Notes: generated from the letters alone by a model not told the origin. Numbered from the stretch's first letter, positions 8,464-18,595 are shown. The stretch is 64,000 bases of DNA from Polaromonas sp. (GCA_025362315.1 JANYGP010000098.1:121032-185031); one strand, 5' to 3'. Translations and numbers: made by a program.

Positions 8464-10461
8464 ATGACCACCCCTTCTGCAAACATTCAGTCCATGCTGA
8501 TTGAAGACCGCATTTTTCCGCCTGCAGCAGCCGTTTCCAGTGCTGCCCGCGTCTCTGGCATGGCGGGCTACCACGCTCTATGCGCGGAGGCCGACAGGGA
8601 TTTTGAAGGTTTTTGGGCGCGTCTGGCGCGTGAAAACCTGAGCTGGAAGAAACCTTTTACCGAAGTGCTCAATGAATCCAACGCGCCGTTTTACACATGG
8701 TTTGCCGATGGGCAATTGAATGCGTCTTACAACTGCCTGGACCGCCACCTGGGCACGCCCACAGAACACAAAAAAGCCATCATTTTCGAAGGCGACGACG
8801 GCATCATTGTCAACGTCAGCTACAAAGAGTTGCACGCCAAAGTCAGCCAGTTTGCCAGCGCACTGAAAGCCATGGGCATTCACAAAGGTGACCGCGTGGT
8901 GATTTACATGCCCATGACGGTTGAAGGCGTGGTGGCCATGCAAGCCTGTGCCCGCATCGGCGCCACGCACTCGGTGGTGTTTGGCGGCTTTTCAGCCAAG
9001 AGCCTGCAAGAACGCATCATGGACGCCGGTGCAGTGGCCGTTATCACCGCCAACTACCAGTTGCGCGGCGGCAAAGAGTTGCCGCTCAAAGCCATCGTCG
9101 ATGAAGGCCTGGCAATGGGCGGCTGCGAGTCGATCAAAAACGTCATCGTGTACCAGCGCACAGCCACAGCCTGCAACATGGTGGCCGGGCGCGACAGCCT
9201 GATGCATGAGGTCACGGCCAAGGCTGCGCCTGTTTGCGAGCCTGAATTTGTCGGTGCCGAGCATCCGCTGTTTGTGCTGTACACATCAGGGTCTACCGGC
9301 AAACCCAAAGGCGTGCAGCACAGCACAGGCGGCTACTTGCTGTGGGCCAAGCTGACAATGGACTGGACATTTGACTTGCAACCGTCCGATGTGTTTTGGT
9401 GCACGGCGGACATTGGCTGGATCACCGGCCACACCTATGTGACCTACGGCCCGCTGGCAGCAGGTGCCACGCAGGTGATTTTTGAAGGCATTCCGACTTT
9501 CCCAAATGCGGGCCGATTCTGGCAAATGATTGAGCGCCACAAGGTGTCGATTTTCTACACCGCACCCACAGCAATTCGCTCGCTCATCAAGGCGGCTGAA
9601 GCGGACGAAAAAGTGCATCCGGCTCGCTCAGATTTAAGCAGCCTTCGCATCCTGGGTTCGGTGGGCGAACCCATCAACCCGGAAGCATGGATGTGGTACT
9701 ACAAAAACGTCGGTGGCGAGCGTTGCCCGGTGGTCGACACCTTCTGGCAAACAGAGACTGGCGGCCACATGATCACGCCACTGCCCGGTGCCACGCCGCT
9801 GGTGCCAGGCAGTTGTACGCTGCCACTGCCCGGCATCATGGCCGCGATTGTGGATGAAACGGGCAACGATTTGCCCAACGGTGCAGGCGGCATGCTGGTT
9901 GTCAAGCGGCCATGGCCATCAATGATTCGCACGATTTGGGGTGACCCGGAACGTTTCAAGAAAGCATACTTTCCGCCTGAGATGGGCGGTACGATTTATC
10001 TGGCGGGCGATGGCGCTGTGCGCAACAAGGACAACGGTTATTTCCGCATCACAGGCCGCATTGATGACGTGCTGAACGTGTCAGGCCACCGCATGGGCAC
10101 GATGGAGATTGAATCTGCCCTGGTGGCACACAGCACGCTGGTGGCTGAAGCTGCAGTCGTCGGCCGGCCTGATGATCTGACAGGCGAGGCGATTGTGGCG
10201 TTCGTGGTGCTCAAGCGCTCACGCCCAACAGGCGACGAGGCAAAAGCCATTGCCAAAGAATTGCGTGACTGGGTGGGCAAACAGATTGGCCCGATTGCCA
10301 AGCCCAAGGACATCCGCTTTGGCGACAACCTGCCCAAAACCCGCAGCGGCAAAATCATGAGGCGTCTTTTGAGAGGCATTGCCAAGGGCGAGGCCATCAC
10401 GCAAGACACGTCGACGCTAGAAAATCCGGCAATTCTTGATCAGCTCTCTGAAAATATTTGA
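8464..10461 (+). CDS. acs: Acetyl-CoA synthetase
   Basis: This 665-residue AMP-forming enzyme activates acetate to acetyl-CoA. It shows the ANL-superfamily P-loop [11 protein letters not shown] (about residue 273), the CoA-site region WWQTETGG-like [16 protein letters not shown], the hinge [13 protein letters not shown], and the C-terminal TRSGKIMRR motif whose Lys (about residue 628) is the catalytic and acetylation-regulated residue in characterised enzymes. The frame is open much further upstream, but the ATG at 8464 has a GGAG ribosome site eight bases before it and matches the family N-terminus (IEDRIFPP). A hairpin with a T-run follows the stop. Confidence 0.95.
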   Translation: MTTPSANIQSMLIEDRIFPPAAAVSSAARVSGMAGYHALCAEADRDFEGFWARLARENLSWKKPFTEVLNESNAPFYTWFADGQLNASYNCLDRHLGTPTEHKKAIIFEGDDGIIVNVSYKELHAKVSQFASALKAMGIHKGDRVVIYMPMTVEGVVAMQACARIGATHSVVFGGFSAKSLQERIMDAGAVAVITANYQLRGGKELPLKAIVDEGLAMGGCESIKNVIVYQRTATACNMVAGRDSLMHEVTAKAAPVCEPEFVGAEHPLFVLYTSGSTGKPKGVQHSTGGYLLWAKLTMDWTFDLQPSDVFWCTADIGWITGHTYVTYGPLAAGATQVIFEGIPTFPNAGRFWQMIERHKVSIFYTAPTAIRSLIKAAEADEKVHPARSDLSSLRILGSVGEPINPEAWMWYYKNVGGERCPVVDTFWQTETGGHMITPLPGATPLVPGSCTLPLPGIMAAIVDETGNDLPNGAGGMLVVKRPWPSMIRTIWGDPERFKKAYFPPEMGGTIYLAGDGAVRNKDNGYFRITGRIDDVLNVSGHRMGTMEIESALVAHSTLVAEAAVVGRPDDLTGEAIVAFVVLKRSRPTGDEAKAIAKELRDWVGKQIGPIAKPKDIRFGDNLPKTRSGKIMRRLLRGIAKGEAITQDTSTLENPAILDQLSENI

Positions 10462-10469
10462 GTAAATTT

Positions 10470-10517
10470 GCTATACAAAAAGAAGCTGCCAGCGCCCGAA
10501 TTATGTTGGCTGGCAGC
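10470..10517 (+). repeat. Dispersed ~48-bp palindromic element, copy b
   Basis: This copy lies just after the acs stop codon and runs from GCTATACAAA to GGCTGGCAGC. GCTGCCAGC and GCTGGCAGC can pair into a nine-base stem. By my own hand alignment it matches a segment inside moeA (19811-19858) at 37 of 48 positions without gaps. Other copies in the window share the core AGCTGCTnGCGCCC followed by GGGCT. Confidence 0.7.
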
Positions 10518-10530
10518 ATTAACCCCATAA

Positions 10531-10557
10531 AAAAACCCGCGTCAGCGGGGTTTTTTT
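10531..10557. terminator. Bidirectional intrinsic terminator between acs and the cytochrome gene
   Basis: AAAAACCCGC, a GTCA loop and GCGGGGTTTTTTT form a GC-rich stem flanked by A-run and T-run. It ends both the rightward acs transcript and the leftward cytochrome c transcript. Confidence 0.8.
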
Positions 10558-10579
10558 GTGTCACGTAAAAATCTGAAAC

Positions 10580-10894
10580 TTATTTCAGTGTCAAGATCCA
10601 TGTGACCAGTTTTTTGGCTTCGTCAGCACTGACTTGCGCATTGGCAGGCATGGGTACCGGACCCCAGGCGCCCGCCCCACCTTTCATGATCTTGCTGGAC
10701 AATTTTTCCACCGCATCAGGTTGACCGGCGTATTTGGCAGCAACATCCTTGTACGACGGGCCCAACACCTTTTTATCAATCGCATGGCAGGACGTGCAGT
10801 TTTTGGCAGTCGCCAAAGCCGCATCGGCCATGGCTGGCATGGACACAAAAAAACCGGCAGTGATGGCAGCAACAACAGCAAGACAGCGTTTCAT
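10580..10894 (-). CDS. Small periplasmic cytochrome c (class I, c551/c8 type)
   Basis: This 104-residue protein has a Sec signal peptide (cleavage near AMA-DAALA, residue 23). Its single heme-binding motif CTSCH lies at about residues 33-37, the conserved GPSYKDVAAKY follows, and the axial Met is in PVPMPANAQVS. Length, Met context and ending VTWILTLK match cytochrome c551/c8 electron carriers that shuttle electrons in the periplasm between quinol-dependent complexes and terminal oxidases or reductases. It is a single-gene unit converging with acs. Confidence 0.9.
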   Translation of the reverse strand: MKRCLAVVAAITAGFFVSMPAMADAALATAKNCTSCHAIDKKVLGPSYKDVAAKYAGQPDAVEKLSSKIMKGGAGAWGPVPMPANAQVSADEAKKLVTWILTLK

Positions 10895-11058
10895 GGTTTT
10901 CCTCGTGGGCTACCTGACAAATCGGGCAGCAAGTTAAGTTACATTCAATCAACGTTATTGTAGTGACGCGGGTTGACAGCGCGTCAAGTCAGGCTTTGCG
11001 GTAACAGGTTGACGATGTGCGCCACGATACCCAAACGATTAAATGATTGGAGCCAAGC

Positions 11059-11313
11059 ATGTATTTGTTGATGATCGGTATTGCAAGCTTGTTGATGAAA
11101 TACATGGAATTTGGCCCGGTGGCGGCCTGGCCCTGGTGGCTGGTTTTGCTGCCCTTTGGCCTGGCTGCCTTGTGGTGGTGGTGGGCTGACGCATCAGGCT
11201 ACACCAAGCGGGTAGAAATGGAAAAAATGTACAAGCGCAAGCAGGACCGCATCGACAAGCAACGTGATGCCCTGGGCATGCTGACAGCAAAAAACAAGGG
11301 TAAAAAAAGGTAG
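11059..11313 (+). CDS. Small Trp-rich membrane protein (TIGR04438-type)
   Basis: This 84-residue protein has two N-terminal hydrophobic helices containing a cluster of Trp (WPWWLVLLPFGLAALWWWW) followed by a highly charged tail (KRVEMEKMYKRKQDRIDKQ) ending KNKGKKR. This matches what I remember of the small Trp-rich protein family of Burkholderiales. No function is established. A GGAG ribosome site at 11049-11052 selects the ATG at 11059 over an in-frame TTG at 11047. Its last codons overlap the T-run of the ilvD terminator on the other strand. Confidence 0.75.
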   Translation: MYLLMIGIASLLMKYMEFGPVAAWPWWLVLLPFGLAALWWWWADASGYTKRVEMEKMYKRKQDRIDKQRDALGMLTAKNKGKKR

Positions 11314-11338
11314 GCCGCCCTGGCTCCTCAGGCGGCCT
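11301..11338 (-). terminator. Intrinsic terminator for ilvD
   Basis: Read on the minus strand, AGGCCGCC and GGCGGCCT form a perfect 8-bp stem with an 11-base loop, followed by a run of seven T. The T-run lies within the final codons of the convergent Trp-rich gene. Confidence 0.7.
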
Positions 11339-11358
11339 GTCCTTGCCCCATCACTCTT

Positions 11359-13056
11359 TCAATAATCGTCCAGCACAGCGCCTTTGCTGGCACTTGACGC
11401 ATTGAACGCAAACTTGGCCTGCACTCCGCGCATGTAACGCGGCTTGGGGGCGACCCAGCCCACCTTGCGTTTGGCCAGTTCCTCTTCGCTGATGTTCAGT
11501 TGCAAAAGCAATTGTTTGGCATCAATGGTGACGGAATCACCTTCCTGAATAAACGCAATATTGCCGCCCGCGGCCGCTTCAGGCGCAACGTGGCCGACCA
11601 CCATGCCCCAGGTGCCGCCTGAAAATCGTCCGTCGGTAATCAGCCCCACGGTTTCGCCCAAACCCGCGCCAATCAGCGCGCCTGTGGGGGCCAGCATTTC
11701 TGGCATGCCCGGGCCGCCTTTGGGGCCCAGGTAGCGCAGCACCATCACGTCGCCGGCCACAATTTTGCCCGCCAAAATGGCAGCCAGGCCAGATTGTTCG
11801 TCGTCAAACACACGCGCCGGGCCGGTCATGACTGGGTTCTTCAGGCCGGTGATTTTGGCGACGCAGCCCTCGGGCGACAGATTGCCCTTCAAAATCGCCA
11901 AATGGCCTTGCTTGTACATGGGCCTGTCAATTGGGCGAATCACGTCCTGGTCGGCACGCGGCGCATCGGGGATGTCTTTGAGAACTTCGGCAATCGTCTG
12001 CCCGCTAATCGTCAGGCAGTCGCCGTGCAGCAAGCCCGCCACCAGCAGCGTCTTCATGACTTGCGGTATGCCGCCCGCCTTGTGCAAATCAACCGCCAGG
12101 TGTTTGCCGGATGGTTTCAGGTCGCACAGCACCGGAGTTTTGACGCGAATGCGTTCAAAATCATCAATCGTCCACTCAACGCCCGCTGTGTGGGCAATTG
12201 CTAAAAAGTGCAGCACCGCGTTGGTCGATCCGCCTGTGGCCATGATCACAGCAACCGCGTTTTCAATCGCTTTTTTCGTCACAATGTCGCGCGGCTTGAT
12301 GTCTTTTTTGACCGCCTCAATCAGCACACGGGCTGATTCGGCAGCCGAGTTCATTTTTTCGTCATGCGGGTTGGCCATGGTGCTGGAGTACGGCAGCGAA
12401 ATGCCAAGTGCTTCAAACGAGCTGGACATCGTGTTGGCTGTGTACATGCCGCCGCAACTGCCGGTACCCGGAATGGCGCGGCGCTCAATTTGCTCCAGGT
12501 CTTCATCGCTCATGCGGCCGGCGGCGTTTTCGCCCACGGCTTCAAACACGCTGACGATGTTCAAGTCTTTGCCTTTGTAGCTGCCCGGCAAGATGGTGCC
12601 GCCATACACATAAATTGACGGTACATTGGCGCGCAACATGCCCATCAGCCCGCCCGGCATGTTTTTGTCGCAACCGCCCACCACCAGCACACCGTCCATC
12701 CACTGGCCCTGCACGCAGGTTTCAATGCAGTCAGAAATGACCTCTCTAGAGACCAGCGAATACTTCATGCCCTCGGTGCCCATCGCCATGCCGTCTGAAA
12801 TGGTGGGCGTGCCAAACACCTGAGCGTTGCCACCTGCAGCTTCAATGGCTGCAATGGCTGCATCGGCCAGCTTTTGCAAGCCGCTGTTGCACGGCGTGAT
12901 GGTGCTGTGCCCGTTGGCCACGCCGATCATCGGTTTTTTGAAGTCTGCAGTTTCATAGCCCATGGCGTAATACATCGAGCGATTCGGCGCGCGTGATTTG
13001 CCTTCGGTGATGTTTTTGCTGCGGGGGTTCAGGATGTGAATGGTTTTGGTGTCCAT
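11359..13056 (-). CDS. ilvD: Dihydroxy-acid dehydratase
   Basis: This 565-residue enzyme dehydrates 2,3-dihydroxy-isovalerate and -methylvalerate in valine, leucine and isoleucine synthesis. Cluster ligands are visible in [17 protein letters not shown] and [14 protein letters not shown], and the catalytic Ser region is [16 protein letters not shown]. The three Cys residues fit a [2Fe-2S] or [4Fe-4S] IlvD/Edd family enzyme. The frame extends 65 codons upstream, but the family N-terminus is [19 protein letters not shown] at 13056. It diverges from lgt, with 82 bases between starts. Confidence 0.95.
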   Translation of the reverse strand: MDTKTIHILNPRSKNITEGKSRAPNRSMYYAMGYETADFKKPMIGVANGHSTITPCNSGLQKLADAAIAAIEAAGGNAQVFGTPTISDGMAMGTEGMKYSLVSREVISDCIETCVQGQWMDGVLVVGGCDKNMPGGLMGMLRANVPSIYVYGGTILPGSYKGKDLNIVSVFEAVGENAAGRMSDEDLEQIERRAIPGTGSCGGMYTANTMSSSFEALGISLPYSSTMANPHDEKMNSAAESARVLIEAVKKDIKPRDIVTKKAIENAVAVIMATGGSTNAVLHFLAIAHTAGVEWTIDDFERIRVKTPVLCDLKPSGKHLAVDLHKAGGIPQVMKTLLVAGLLHGDCLTISGQTIAEVLKDIPDAPRADQDVIRPIDRPMYKQGHLAILKGNLSPEGCVAKITGLKNPVMTGPARVFDDEQSGLAAILAGKIVAGDVMVLRYLGPKGGPGMPEMLAPTGALIGAGLGETVGLITDGRFSGGTWGMVVGHVAPEAAAGGNIAFIQEGDSVTIDAKQLLLQLNISEEELAKRKVGWVAPKPRYMRGVQAKFAFNASSASKGAVLDDY

Positions 13057-13138
13057 GGGGCGTTTCGTGAGTTCGTTGAAATTTGGTTGGCAAATTGATT
13101 GTATTTGCTCAGAAACACCAAGCGTGCAAAATATCCCC

Positions 13139-13942
13139 ATGCTTATCCACCCTGAAATCAACCCTGTTGCGCTCCAGCTTGGGCCGCTGGCCATCCACTG
13201 GTACGGCCTGACATATCTGGCCGCTTTTGGCCTGTTTTTCTTTCTGGCCACACTGCGGCTGAAGCACCAGCCTTATGCGTCCATCAAAGGCCCGGGCGCC
13301 TGGAGCAGGCGTGACATTGAGGACATCTTGTTCTTGGGTGTGATGGGCGTGGTGATTGGCGGGCGTGTGGGTTATTGCCTGTTTTACAAACCCGCGTATT
13401 ACGCCAGCCATCCGCTGGAGATTTTTTATGTCTGGCAGGGCGGCATGAGCTTTCATGGCGGTTTGATTGGCGTGCTGCTGTCGCAGTGGTGGTTTGCCCG
13501 CACGCGGCACCGACCCTGGCTGCAACTGATGGACTTTATTGCACCCTGTGTGCCGACGGGTCTGGCAGCAGGTCGTGCAGGTAACTTTATCAACGGTGAG
13601 TTGTGGGGCAGGGTGGCTGACCCATCGTTGCCGTGGGGCATGGTTTTCAGGGGCGCAGGTGATTTGCCGCGCCACCCATCGCAGATATACCAATTTTTGC
13701 TGGAAGGCCTGTTGCTGTTTGTCTTGCTCTGGTTGTATGCAAGAAAGCCGCGAAAAATGGGCCAGGTGTCTGGTGCATTTTTGTTCGGTTACGGGGTCTT
13801 CAGGTTCATTGCTGAGTTCTTTCGCGAACCCGATGCGCACCTGGGCATCCTGCAGCTTGGCATGAGCATGGGCCAGTGGTTGTGTGTGCCAATGATTGTG
13901 GGTGGCGCGTGGATGTGGGTTTGGGCATCAAAACGCGCCTGA
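13139..13942 (+). CDS. lgt: Prolipoprotein diacylglyceryl transferase
   Basis: This 267-residue inner-membrane enzyme transfers diacylglycerol from phosphatidylglycerol to the lipobox Cys of prolipoproteins. The Lgt signature [14 protein letters not shown] is at about residues 141-154, preceded by the conserved [11 protein letters not shown], with about seven hydrophobic segments. The ATG at 13139 fits the family N-terminus ([23 protein letters not shown]). The upstream in-frame extension overlaps ilvD and is not needed. It would process the several lipoproteins encoded in this window. Confidence 0.95.
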   Translation: MLIHPEINPVALQLGPLAIHWYGLTYLAAFGLFFFLATLRLKHQPYASIKGPGAWSRRDIEDILFLGVMGVVIGGRVGYCLFYKPAYYASHPLEIFYVWQGGMSFHGGLIGVLLSQWWFARTRHRPWLQLMDFIAPCVPTGLAAGRAGNFINGELWGRVADPSLPWGMVFRGAGDLPRHPSQIYQFLLEGLLLFVLLWLYARKPRKMGQVSGAFLFGYGVFRFIAEFFREPDAHLGILQLGMSMGQWLCVPMIVGGAWMWVWASKRA

Positions 13943-13970
13943 AACGGCTTCAGTGGCCTGACTTACGAAT

Positions 13971-14026
13971 GTTTTAGGACTCTAGCCAAGATAAACAGGG
14001 CGCAAGCAGCTCCTTAAAACATAGCA
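13971..14026. repeat. Dispersed palindromic element, copy c
   Basis: It fills the gap between the convergent lgt and MlrC-like genes. The reverse complement reads AGCTGCTTGCGCCCTGTTTAT followed by CTTGGCTAGAG in two parts, matching the family core AGCTGCTnGCGCCC...GGGCTnnAG. It may act as a shared transcription end. Confidence 0.65.
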
Positions 14027-14028
14027 GT

Positions 14029-15552
14029 TTACGAGTTAAGTATTGCTGGAAATACTGGCAGATCACCCACCTGCGCTGCAAATTCAAAATCATCCAGCGG
14101 AAACAAAGGCCGGGCTTGCCTGAAGTGCTCAGCCTGCGGCTCATACAGCGTCAGGCCGGGGGTGGCCGCGCAGATGCAAACGCCGTAGCTGCCGAAGCTG
14201 ATTTTGAAGTGATAACCGGATTTGGCCACGATGATGTCGGCTTTGCCAAGGTCAATGCCGCAGTCCAGAAAGCAACCCGGGTCCTGGCTCATCAGCGGTT
14301 CCTGTGTGATCAACAGTATGAACCCGCCGCCTTCCAACACGGCGTAAGGCCCAATGCGCAATGTCGCGCCCTGCATGTACGCGCCCCTGTTGCGGTAATT
14401 GCCAGTGCCTGTCACTTTGACCGTGCCTGTCAGCGACAGGCTTTCTGCATGCGGGGTGCAAGAACCCCCCACTTTTAACTGGACAGTCGAGCCAGTGCCT
14501 GCTGCCATGCAATTGCGCAGCGCCTCGGGGTCGGTCACTGGTGCAACAACGTGCTTGCCTGGCTGCAACTTTCGGGCTTGTGCCAGCACATACACGCTGT
14601 CGCCTGGCCCGCCTGCCAGCACGCGGTCACCAAAATCACCCACCACCACGCAGCCTGGTGCGGCGCTGTTGAGAACCGACTCCAGCGTTGGCAGGTTGTG
14701 AGAAAACTCCCGCCGTGCCTGCCACAAGCCGTTGGCCAGGTCCTTGGCCAACTCGCGTGCGGCTGGCAATCCTTCGGCAGTCCTGGCGTACACCAGTGCA
14801 GTCTGGCCAGCCGCCTTGCCGTCGACAAACGGATTGACATTGAAAATACTGGCGTCCAGCAAATCGGGGTTGGCCGCAATGCGGGCGCTGGCCATCTGGT
14901 GCAGCTTCAGCAGCGGGCCGCTGGCGGTTTCATCGTTGCCACCCGTCAGCATGGGCACACTGGCGGCGCAGCCTGCCGGTTGCAGGCCACCGTCAAAAAT
15001 GCCGTTGAGCGCGATGCCGACGCGCTCGCCCGTTTGCCCTGCATCGGCATGGGGATTGGTTTTGTAAGCACTGGCAAAGTTCAGGTGCGCCAGCATGCCG
15101 CCATTGGCATGGGCATGCAAATCAAATCCTGCAACGATGGGGATGGTGTTGCCCACCACGGCACGCAAGCTCTTTAGCAAGTCCGCTTCTGCGCTGTCAA
15201 GCGACTCGGTTTGCATGCAGCCGTGCAGGCACAGCGCGATGGCATCAAAGCCGCCTTGCGTTGCCACTGCCATGAAGTGCTGTTTGATAAAAGCATACGC
15301 ATAGTCAGTCACGCGCCCACCGGGACTGGCGCGTGCGGCAATGCTGGGAATCAGCGTCCAGTTTTCTTGTCTGCCTGTGCGTATCAGGCCGCCAAGTACC
15401 GAGTTGGCATGTTCATTGGCGGTGATCAGCGCCCGCCCGGTTTCGATCACAAAGGCGGGCAGCTGTGTTTTAAGCGGTGTGAAGCCGTGCGATTCCTGAA
15501 AGATTTGCCCGATCAACACCCGACGGCCAGGGGCTTTCAAACTGGGTATCAC
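14029..15552 (-). CDS. M81-family metallopeptidase (MlrC-like)
   Basis: This 507-residue protein starts with VLIGQIFQESHGFTPLKT and contains ALCLHGCMQTES, GFDLHAHANGGMLAHLNF and YKTNPHADAGQTGER. These Asp/His-rich motifs match the MlrC N- and C-terminal domains (DUF1485/MlrC_C). MlrC of microcystin degraders hydrolyses a small linear peptide, and homologues in proteobacteria sit in many amino-acid or amide catabolic clusters. The start is a GTG 12 bases after the Bug gene stop. It is the last gene of a hisD-like, bug, M81 operon, which suggests hydrolysis of the compound imported or oxidised by the first two products. Confidence 0.85.
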   Translation of the reverse strand: MIPSLKAPGRRVLIGQIFQESHGFTPLKTQLPAFVIETGRALITANEHANSVLGGLIRTGRQENWTLIPSIAARASPGGRVTDYAYAFIKQHFMAVATQGGFDAIALCLHGCMQTESLDSAEADLLKSLRAVVGNTIPIVAGFDLHAHANGGMLAHLNFASAYKTNPHADAGQTGERVGIALNGIFDGGLQPAGCAASVPMLTGGNDETASGPLLKLHQMASARIAANPDLLDASIFNVNPFVDGKAAGQTALVYARTAEGLPAARELAKDLANGLWQARREFSHNLPTLESVLNSAAPGCVVVGDFGDRVLAGGPGDSVYVLAQARKLQPGKHVVAPVTDPEALRNCMAAGTGSTVQLKVGGSCTPHAESLSLTGTVKVTGTGNYRNRGAYMQGATLRIGPYAVLEGGGFILLITQEPLMSQDPGCFLDCGIDLGKADIIVAKSGYHFKISFGSYGVCICAATPGLTLYEPQAEHFRQARPLFPLDDFEFAAQVGDLPVFPAILNS

Positions 15553-15564
15553 GCTGGGCAGTGG

Positions 15565-16554
15565 TCAGTCAAGCTTGATGTTGGCACCATCAGCCACACG
15601 CTTGAATTTGACAAGCTCCGAGCGCAGCTGCGCCGTGAACTCTTCAGGCGTGTTGCCCACTGGCTCGCTGCCCAGGTTGGCCATGGTGGTGCGCACCTCT
15701 GGCATGGCCAAGATTTTGGCGGCTGCAGACTGAATACGCAGCACGATATCGGCCGGCGTTTTGGCGGGAGCCACCAGCCCAAACCAGGACGATTCATTGA
15801 CTGGCGTCAAGCCCACTTCTGCAAATGTCGGCACATCGGGTAGCAGAGCCAAACGTTTGTTGGATGCCACAGCCAGCGCTTTCAGCTTGCCCGATTGAAT
15901 GAACGGCAGGGACGATGGCAAATTGTCAAACACCACATCAATCGTGCCGCCCATCGCGTCCTGAATGGCTGGCGCGCTGCCGCGGTACGGCACATGCAGC
16001 AGCTGCACTTGCGCCGTGACATTGAAGAGCTCACCCATCAAATTGGCTTCAGACCCCTGGCCTGCCGAGCCGTAACTGACCTTGCCCGGCCTGGACTTGG
16101 CCAGTGCCACCATTTGCGCCACGGTGTTTACGCCCAGGGTGGGGTTGATCACCATCACATTGGGCACAGACACCAGGCGTGTGATGGGGGCCAGGTCGCG
16201 CATCACGTCATACGGCAGCTTGCTGAACACAGCTGGATTCACTGCGTGGCTGGTGACTGTGGCCATGCCAATGGTGTAGCCGTCAGGCGCAGCTTTGGCC
16301 ACCGCATCTGAGCCCAAAGCGCCAGCCGCGCCGGGGCGATTTTCAACCACCACCGGCTGGCCAAGTTCTTGTGACAAGCGCGCCGACATGGTCCGGGCAA
16401 TGATGTCGGTGGTGCCACCCGGTGCAAACTGCACGATGAGTTTGATGGGCTTGTTTGGCCAGGCCGGAACTGGCGTTTGCGCGCTGGCCAGTTGGGGCAG
16501 GTGCGCTGCAGTTGCAATGATTGCCATGCTCAGGACGAGTAATCTTTTTTTCAT
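15565..16554 (-). CDS. Bug-type periplasmic solute receptor (TctC family)
   Basis: This 329-residue secreted receptor has a signal peptide (cleavage near ASA-QTPVP). The TctC-type ligand loop is FAPGGTTDIIAR (about residues 48-59), followed by VENRPGAAGALGSDAVAKAAPDGYT and the later VPYRGSAPAIQDAMGG. Such proteins bind carboxylates for tripartite tricarboxylate transporters, but no tctA or tctB is adjacent, as is common for the expanded Bug families of betaproteobacteria. The start at 16554 has a GGAG site. The much longer upstream frame overlaps hisD and is spurious. Confidence 0.92.
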   Translation of the reverse strand: MKKRLLVLSMAIIATAAHLPQLASAQTPVPAWPNKPIKLIVQFAPGGTTDIIARTMSARLSQELGQPVVVENRPGAAGALGSDAVAKAAPDGYTIGMATVTSHAVNPAVFSKLPYDVMRDLAPITRLVSVPNVMVINPTLGVNTVAQMVALAKSRPGKVSYGSAGQGSEANLMGELFNVTAQVQLLHVPYRGSAPAIQDAMGGTIDVVFDNLPSSLPFIQSGKLKALAVASNKRLALLPDVPTFAEVGLTPVNESSWFGLVAPAKTPADIVLRIQSAAAKILAMPEVRTTMANLGSEPVGNTPEEFTAQLRSELVKFKRVADGANIKLD

Positions 16555-16598
16555 GGATGTCTCCGGTAGGAATAGTTGTTGTGAAAAAAGTGATGGGA

Positions 16599-17873
16599 TC
16601 AGGTAGCAAACGGCAGGCGCAGCGCCGCTGCACGGCGGTGGCCTTCCATGCCTTCGGTGGCGCTCTGGCGCGTGGCGGGCATGGCCACGGCGCGTATGCC
16701 GCTGGGCTCCAGCCACTGGTGCGTGCACACCTTTAAAAACGAGCCAACCCACAGCCCGCCGGTGTAGCGGGCCGCGCGCATGGTGGGCAGCGTGTGGTTG
16801 GTGCCGCAGCATTTGTCGGAGTACACCACGCTGGCCAAAGTGCCGATAAAAATCGAGCCATAGTTGCGCAGTTTTCTGGCGGTGGCGTGCGCATCCACAG
16901 TGTGTACCTGCAAATGCTCGGCAGCTACAAAGTCTGAATAGGCCAGCATGGCCGCTTCATCAGGTGCCACCACGATTTCGCCAAAGTCGCGCCAGGCCGG
17001 GCCTGCGACATCGGCGGTTGACAGATTGAGCAACTGCATCTCAACTTCTGCCAATGCAGCCAGTGCCACACGCTTGCTGGTGGTGATCAGCCCGACGCGG
17101 GTGTGAATGTCGTGTTCGGCCTGGGCCAGCATGTCGGTGGCCAGCATGTGCGGGTCGGCACTGTCGTCCGCCACAATAAAAATCTCGCTTGGGCCCGCCA
17201 GCTGGTCAATGCCCACATGGCCAAACACCTGGCGCTTAGCTTCGTTCACATATGCATTGCCGGGGCCCACAATTTTGTCAACCGCTGGAATGCTGTCAGT
17301 GCCATAAGCCATGGCGGCAATGGCCTGCGCCCCACCCACGCGAAAGATGCGGTCGGCACCTGACAGGTGGCAGCCCGCAATCATGGCAGGGTGTGCGTTG
17401 GGCGGCATGCAGGCAATGACCTCGTCGCAGCCGGCTACTTTGGCCGGAACGATGGTCATGATGGGGGCCGACAAAATCGGGTAACGCCCACCGGGTACAT
17501 AAGCGCCAATGCGCTGAATGGGAATGATGCGGTGGCCCAGGTGAATGCCATCGATTTCCTGGACTTCTAGCGCCTGCATGGTGCCCAGCTGCGCCCTGGC
17601 AAAGGCGGTGACCCGGGCAATCGCAAATTCAGTGTCAGCGCGGGTTTGCGCATCGAGCGCAGCCAGGGCTGCCAGCCGCTCGGGCATCGTGACTTCAAGT
17701 GCCTGCCCGTTGTATTTGTCAAAGCTTGCGGAATAGTCACGCACCGCGTCGTCACCGCGCTGGCGCACCTGGCTCAAGATGCCGCTGACAACTGAGCCGA
17801 CGTCACCCAGTTCCTTGTTGTGGCCCGTCGCGGGGGCTTTGATAAATTCGAGTGACGCCAGCAATGTGTTCAT
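16599..17873 (-). CDS. HisD-family dehydrogenase, catabolic paralogue
   Basis: This 424-residue NAD-dependent dehydrogenase is related to histidinol dehydrogenase. Zinc-site residues are all visible: Gln and His in LAQAEHD, Asp in VYSDKCCGTNH and His in EGMEGHRRAA, and the catalytic pair lies in VAAEHLQVH. However, the region CCGTNHTLPTMRAARYTGGLW differs from the biosynthetic enzyme and recalls HpsN-type sulfopropanediol 3-dehydrogenases. The gene leads an operon with a Bug receptor and an M81 peptidase, not with other his genes. I infer oxidation of an alcohol substrate in a catabolic route. The substrate is unknown. Confidence 0.82.
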   Translation of the reverse strand: MNTLLASLEFIKAPATGHNKELGDVGSVVSGILSQVRQRGDDAVRDYSASFDKYNGQALEVTMPERLAALAALDAQTRADTEFAIARVTAFARAQLGTMQALEVQEIDGIHLGHRIIPIQRIGAYVPGGRYPILSAPIMTIVPAKVAGCDEVIACMPPNAHPAMIAGCHLSGADRIFRVGGAQAIAAMAYGTDSIPAVDKIVGPGNAYVNEAKRQVFGHVGIDQLAGPSEIFIVADDSADPHMLATDMLAQAEHDIHTRVGLITTSKRVALAALAEVEMQLLNLSTADVAGPAWRDFGEIVVAPDEAAMLAYSDFVAAEHLQVHTVDAHATARKLRNYGSIFIGTLASVVYSDKCCGTNHTLPTMRAARYTGGLWVGSFLKVCTHQWLEPSGIRAVAMPATRQSATEGMEGHRRAAALRLPFAT

Positions 17874-17991
17874 GCACCGGATTTTTCACGGCCTGGCAGA
17901 TCAGTGCAATGGGGCAAGCACTGGCTGGATATTATGTTGTCCAAAACTGGGTCGGTTGAAAAGGTTTGTTCTCTAGATTGAAAGCTAAGTC

Positions 17992-18005
17992 GAGTTATTC
18001 AACTC
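17992..18005. promoter_or_regulatory. Dyad upstream of the XRE-cupin regulator
   Basis: GAGTT, four bases, then AACTC form a perfect inverted repeat 41 bases before the regulator start, inside the 173-base region shared with the divergent dehydrogenase operon. It is a candidate autoregulatory operator. The assignment is inference. Confidence 0.35.
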
Positions 18006-18046
18006 TTCCTGGTTGTTTAAAATACTGACCAAAATAAGGACATGTC

Positions 18047-18595
18047 ATGGCTCGCATTGGTCAACACATCAAGGAACTGCGCACGCGCCGCAAGCTCACC
18101 GTGCGCGAGTTGGCGTTGCGCTCAGGCATCTCGCACGCGATGATTTCGTTGATTGAGCGCGACCGCAACAGCCCCAGCATCGACACGCTGTCAGCCGTGC
18201 TCGATGCACTGGGGACCACGCTGGTTGGCTTTTTTGGCGACATTCAGGAACCTGTAGCGCGCTCGCCGTTTTATACCCGGGACGAGCTCACTGAAATTGG
18301 CGATGCGCAGACTGTGTCGTACCGAATGCTGGGCATGCAGCACCCAAATCGCCAACTGTTGATGCTGCACGAAAGCTATGAAATAGGCGCAGATACCGGT
18401 GAAGCGTTTTCACACAAGGCGCAGGAAGCAGGCTTTGTATTGCAGGGCAAAATTGAAGTGACTGTCGGTGAGCAGACTCAGGTGCTGACTGCCGGGGACG
18501 GTTACTACTTTGACAGCCAGACCCCACACCGCTTTCGCAACGTGGGCAACACCCAGGCACAAATCATCAGCGCAGTGACACCGCCTACCTATTAA
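18047..18595 (+). CDS. XRE-family regulator with cupin domain (PuuR-like)
   Basis: This 182-residue DNA-binding protein has an N-terminal helix-turn-helix of the Cro/XRE type (residues about 5-60, LRTRRKLTVRELALRSGISHAMISLIERD). Its C-terminal cupin_2 barrel (about 105-178) contains SHKAQEAGFVLQGKIEVTVGEQ and GDGYYFDSQTPHRFRN, which would bind a small effector. An AAGGA ribosome site precedes the ATG. It is divergent from the dehydrogenase-Bug-M81 operon, and this arrangement makes it the probable local regulator sensing the pathway substrate. Confidence 0.9.
   Translation: MARIGQHIKELRTRRKLTVRELALRSGISHAMISLIERDRNSPSIDTLSAVLDALGTTLVGFFGDIQEPVARSPFYTRDELTEIGDAQTVSYRMLGMQHPNRQLLMLHESYEIGADTGEAFSHKAQEAGFVLQGKIEVTVGEQTQVLTAGDGYYFDSQTPHRFRNVGNTQAQIISAVTPPTY

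Noticed and set aside
16555..16812. N-terminal extension of the Bug receptor at 15565
   Set aside because: It overlaps hisD, is Arg/His/Pro-rich and precedes a perfectly good signal peptide with a GGAG site.
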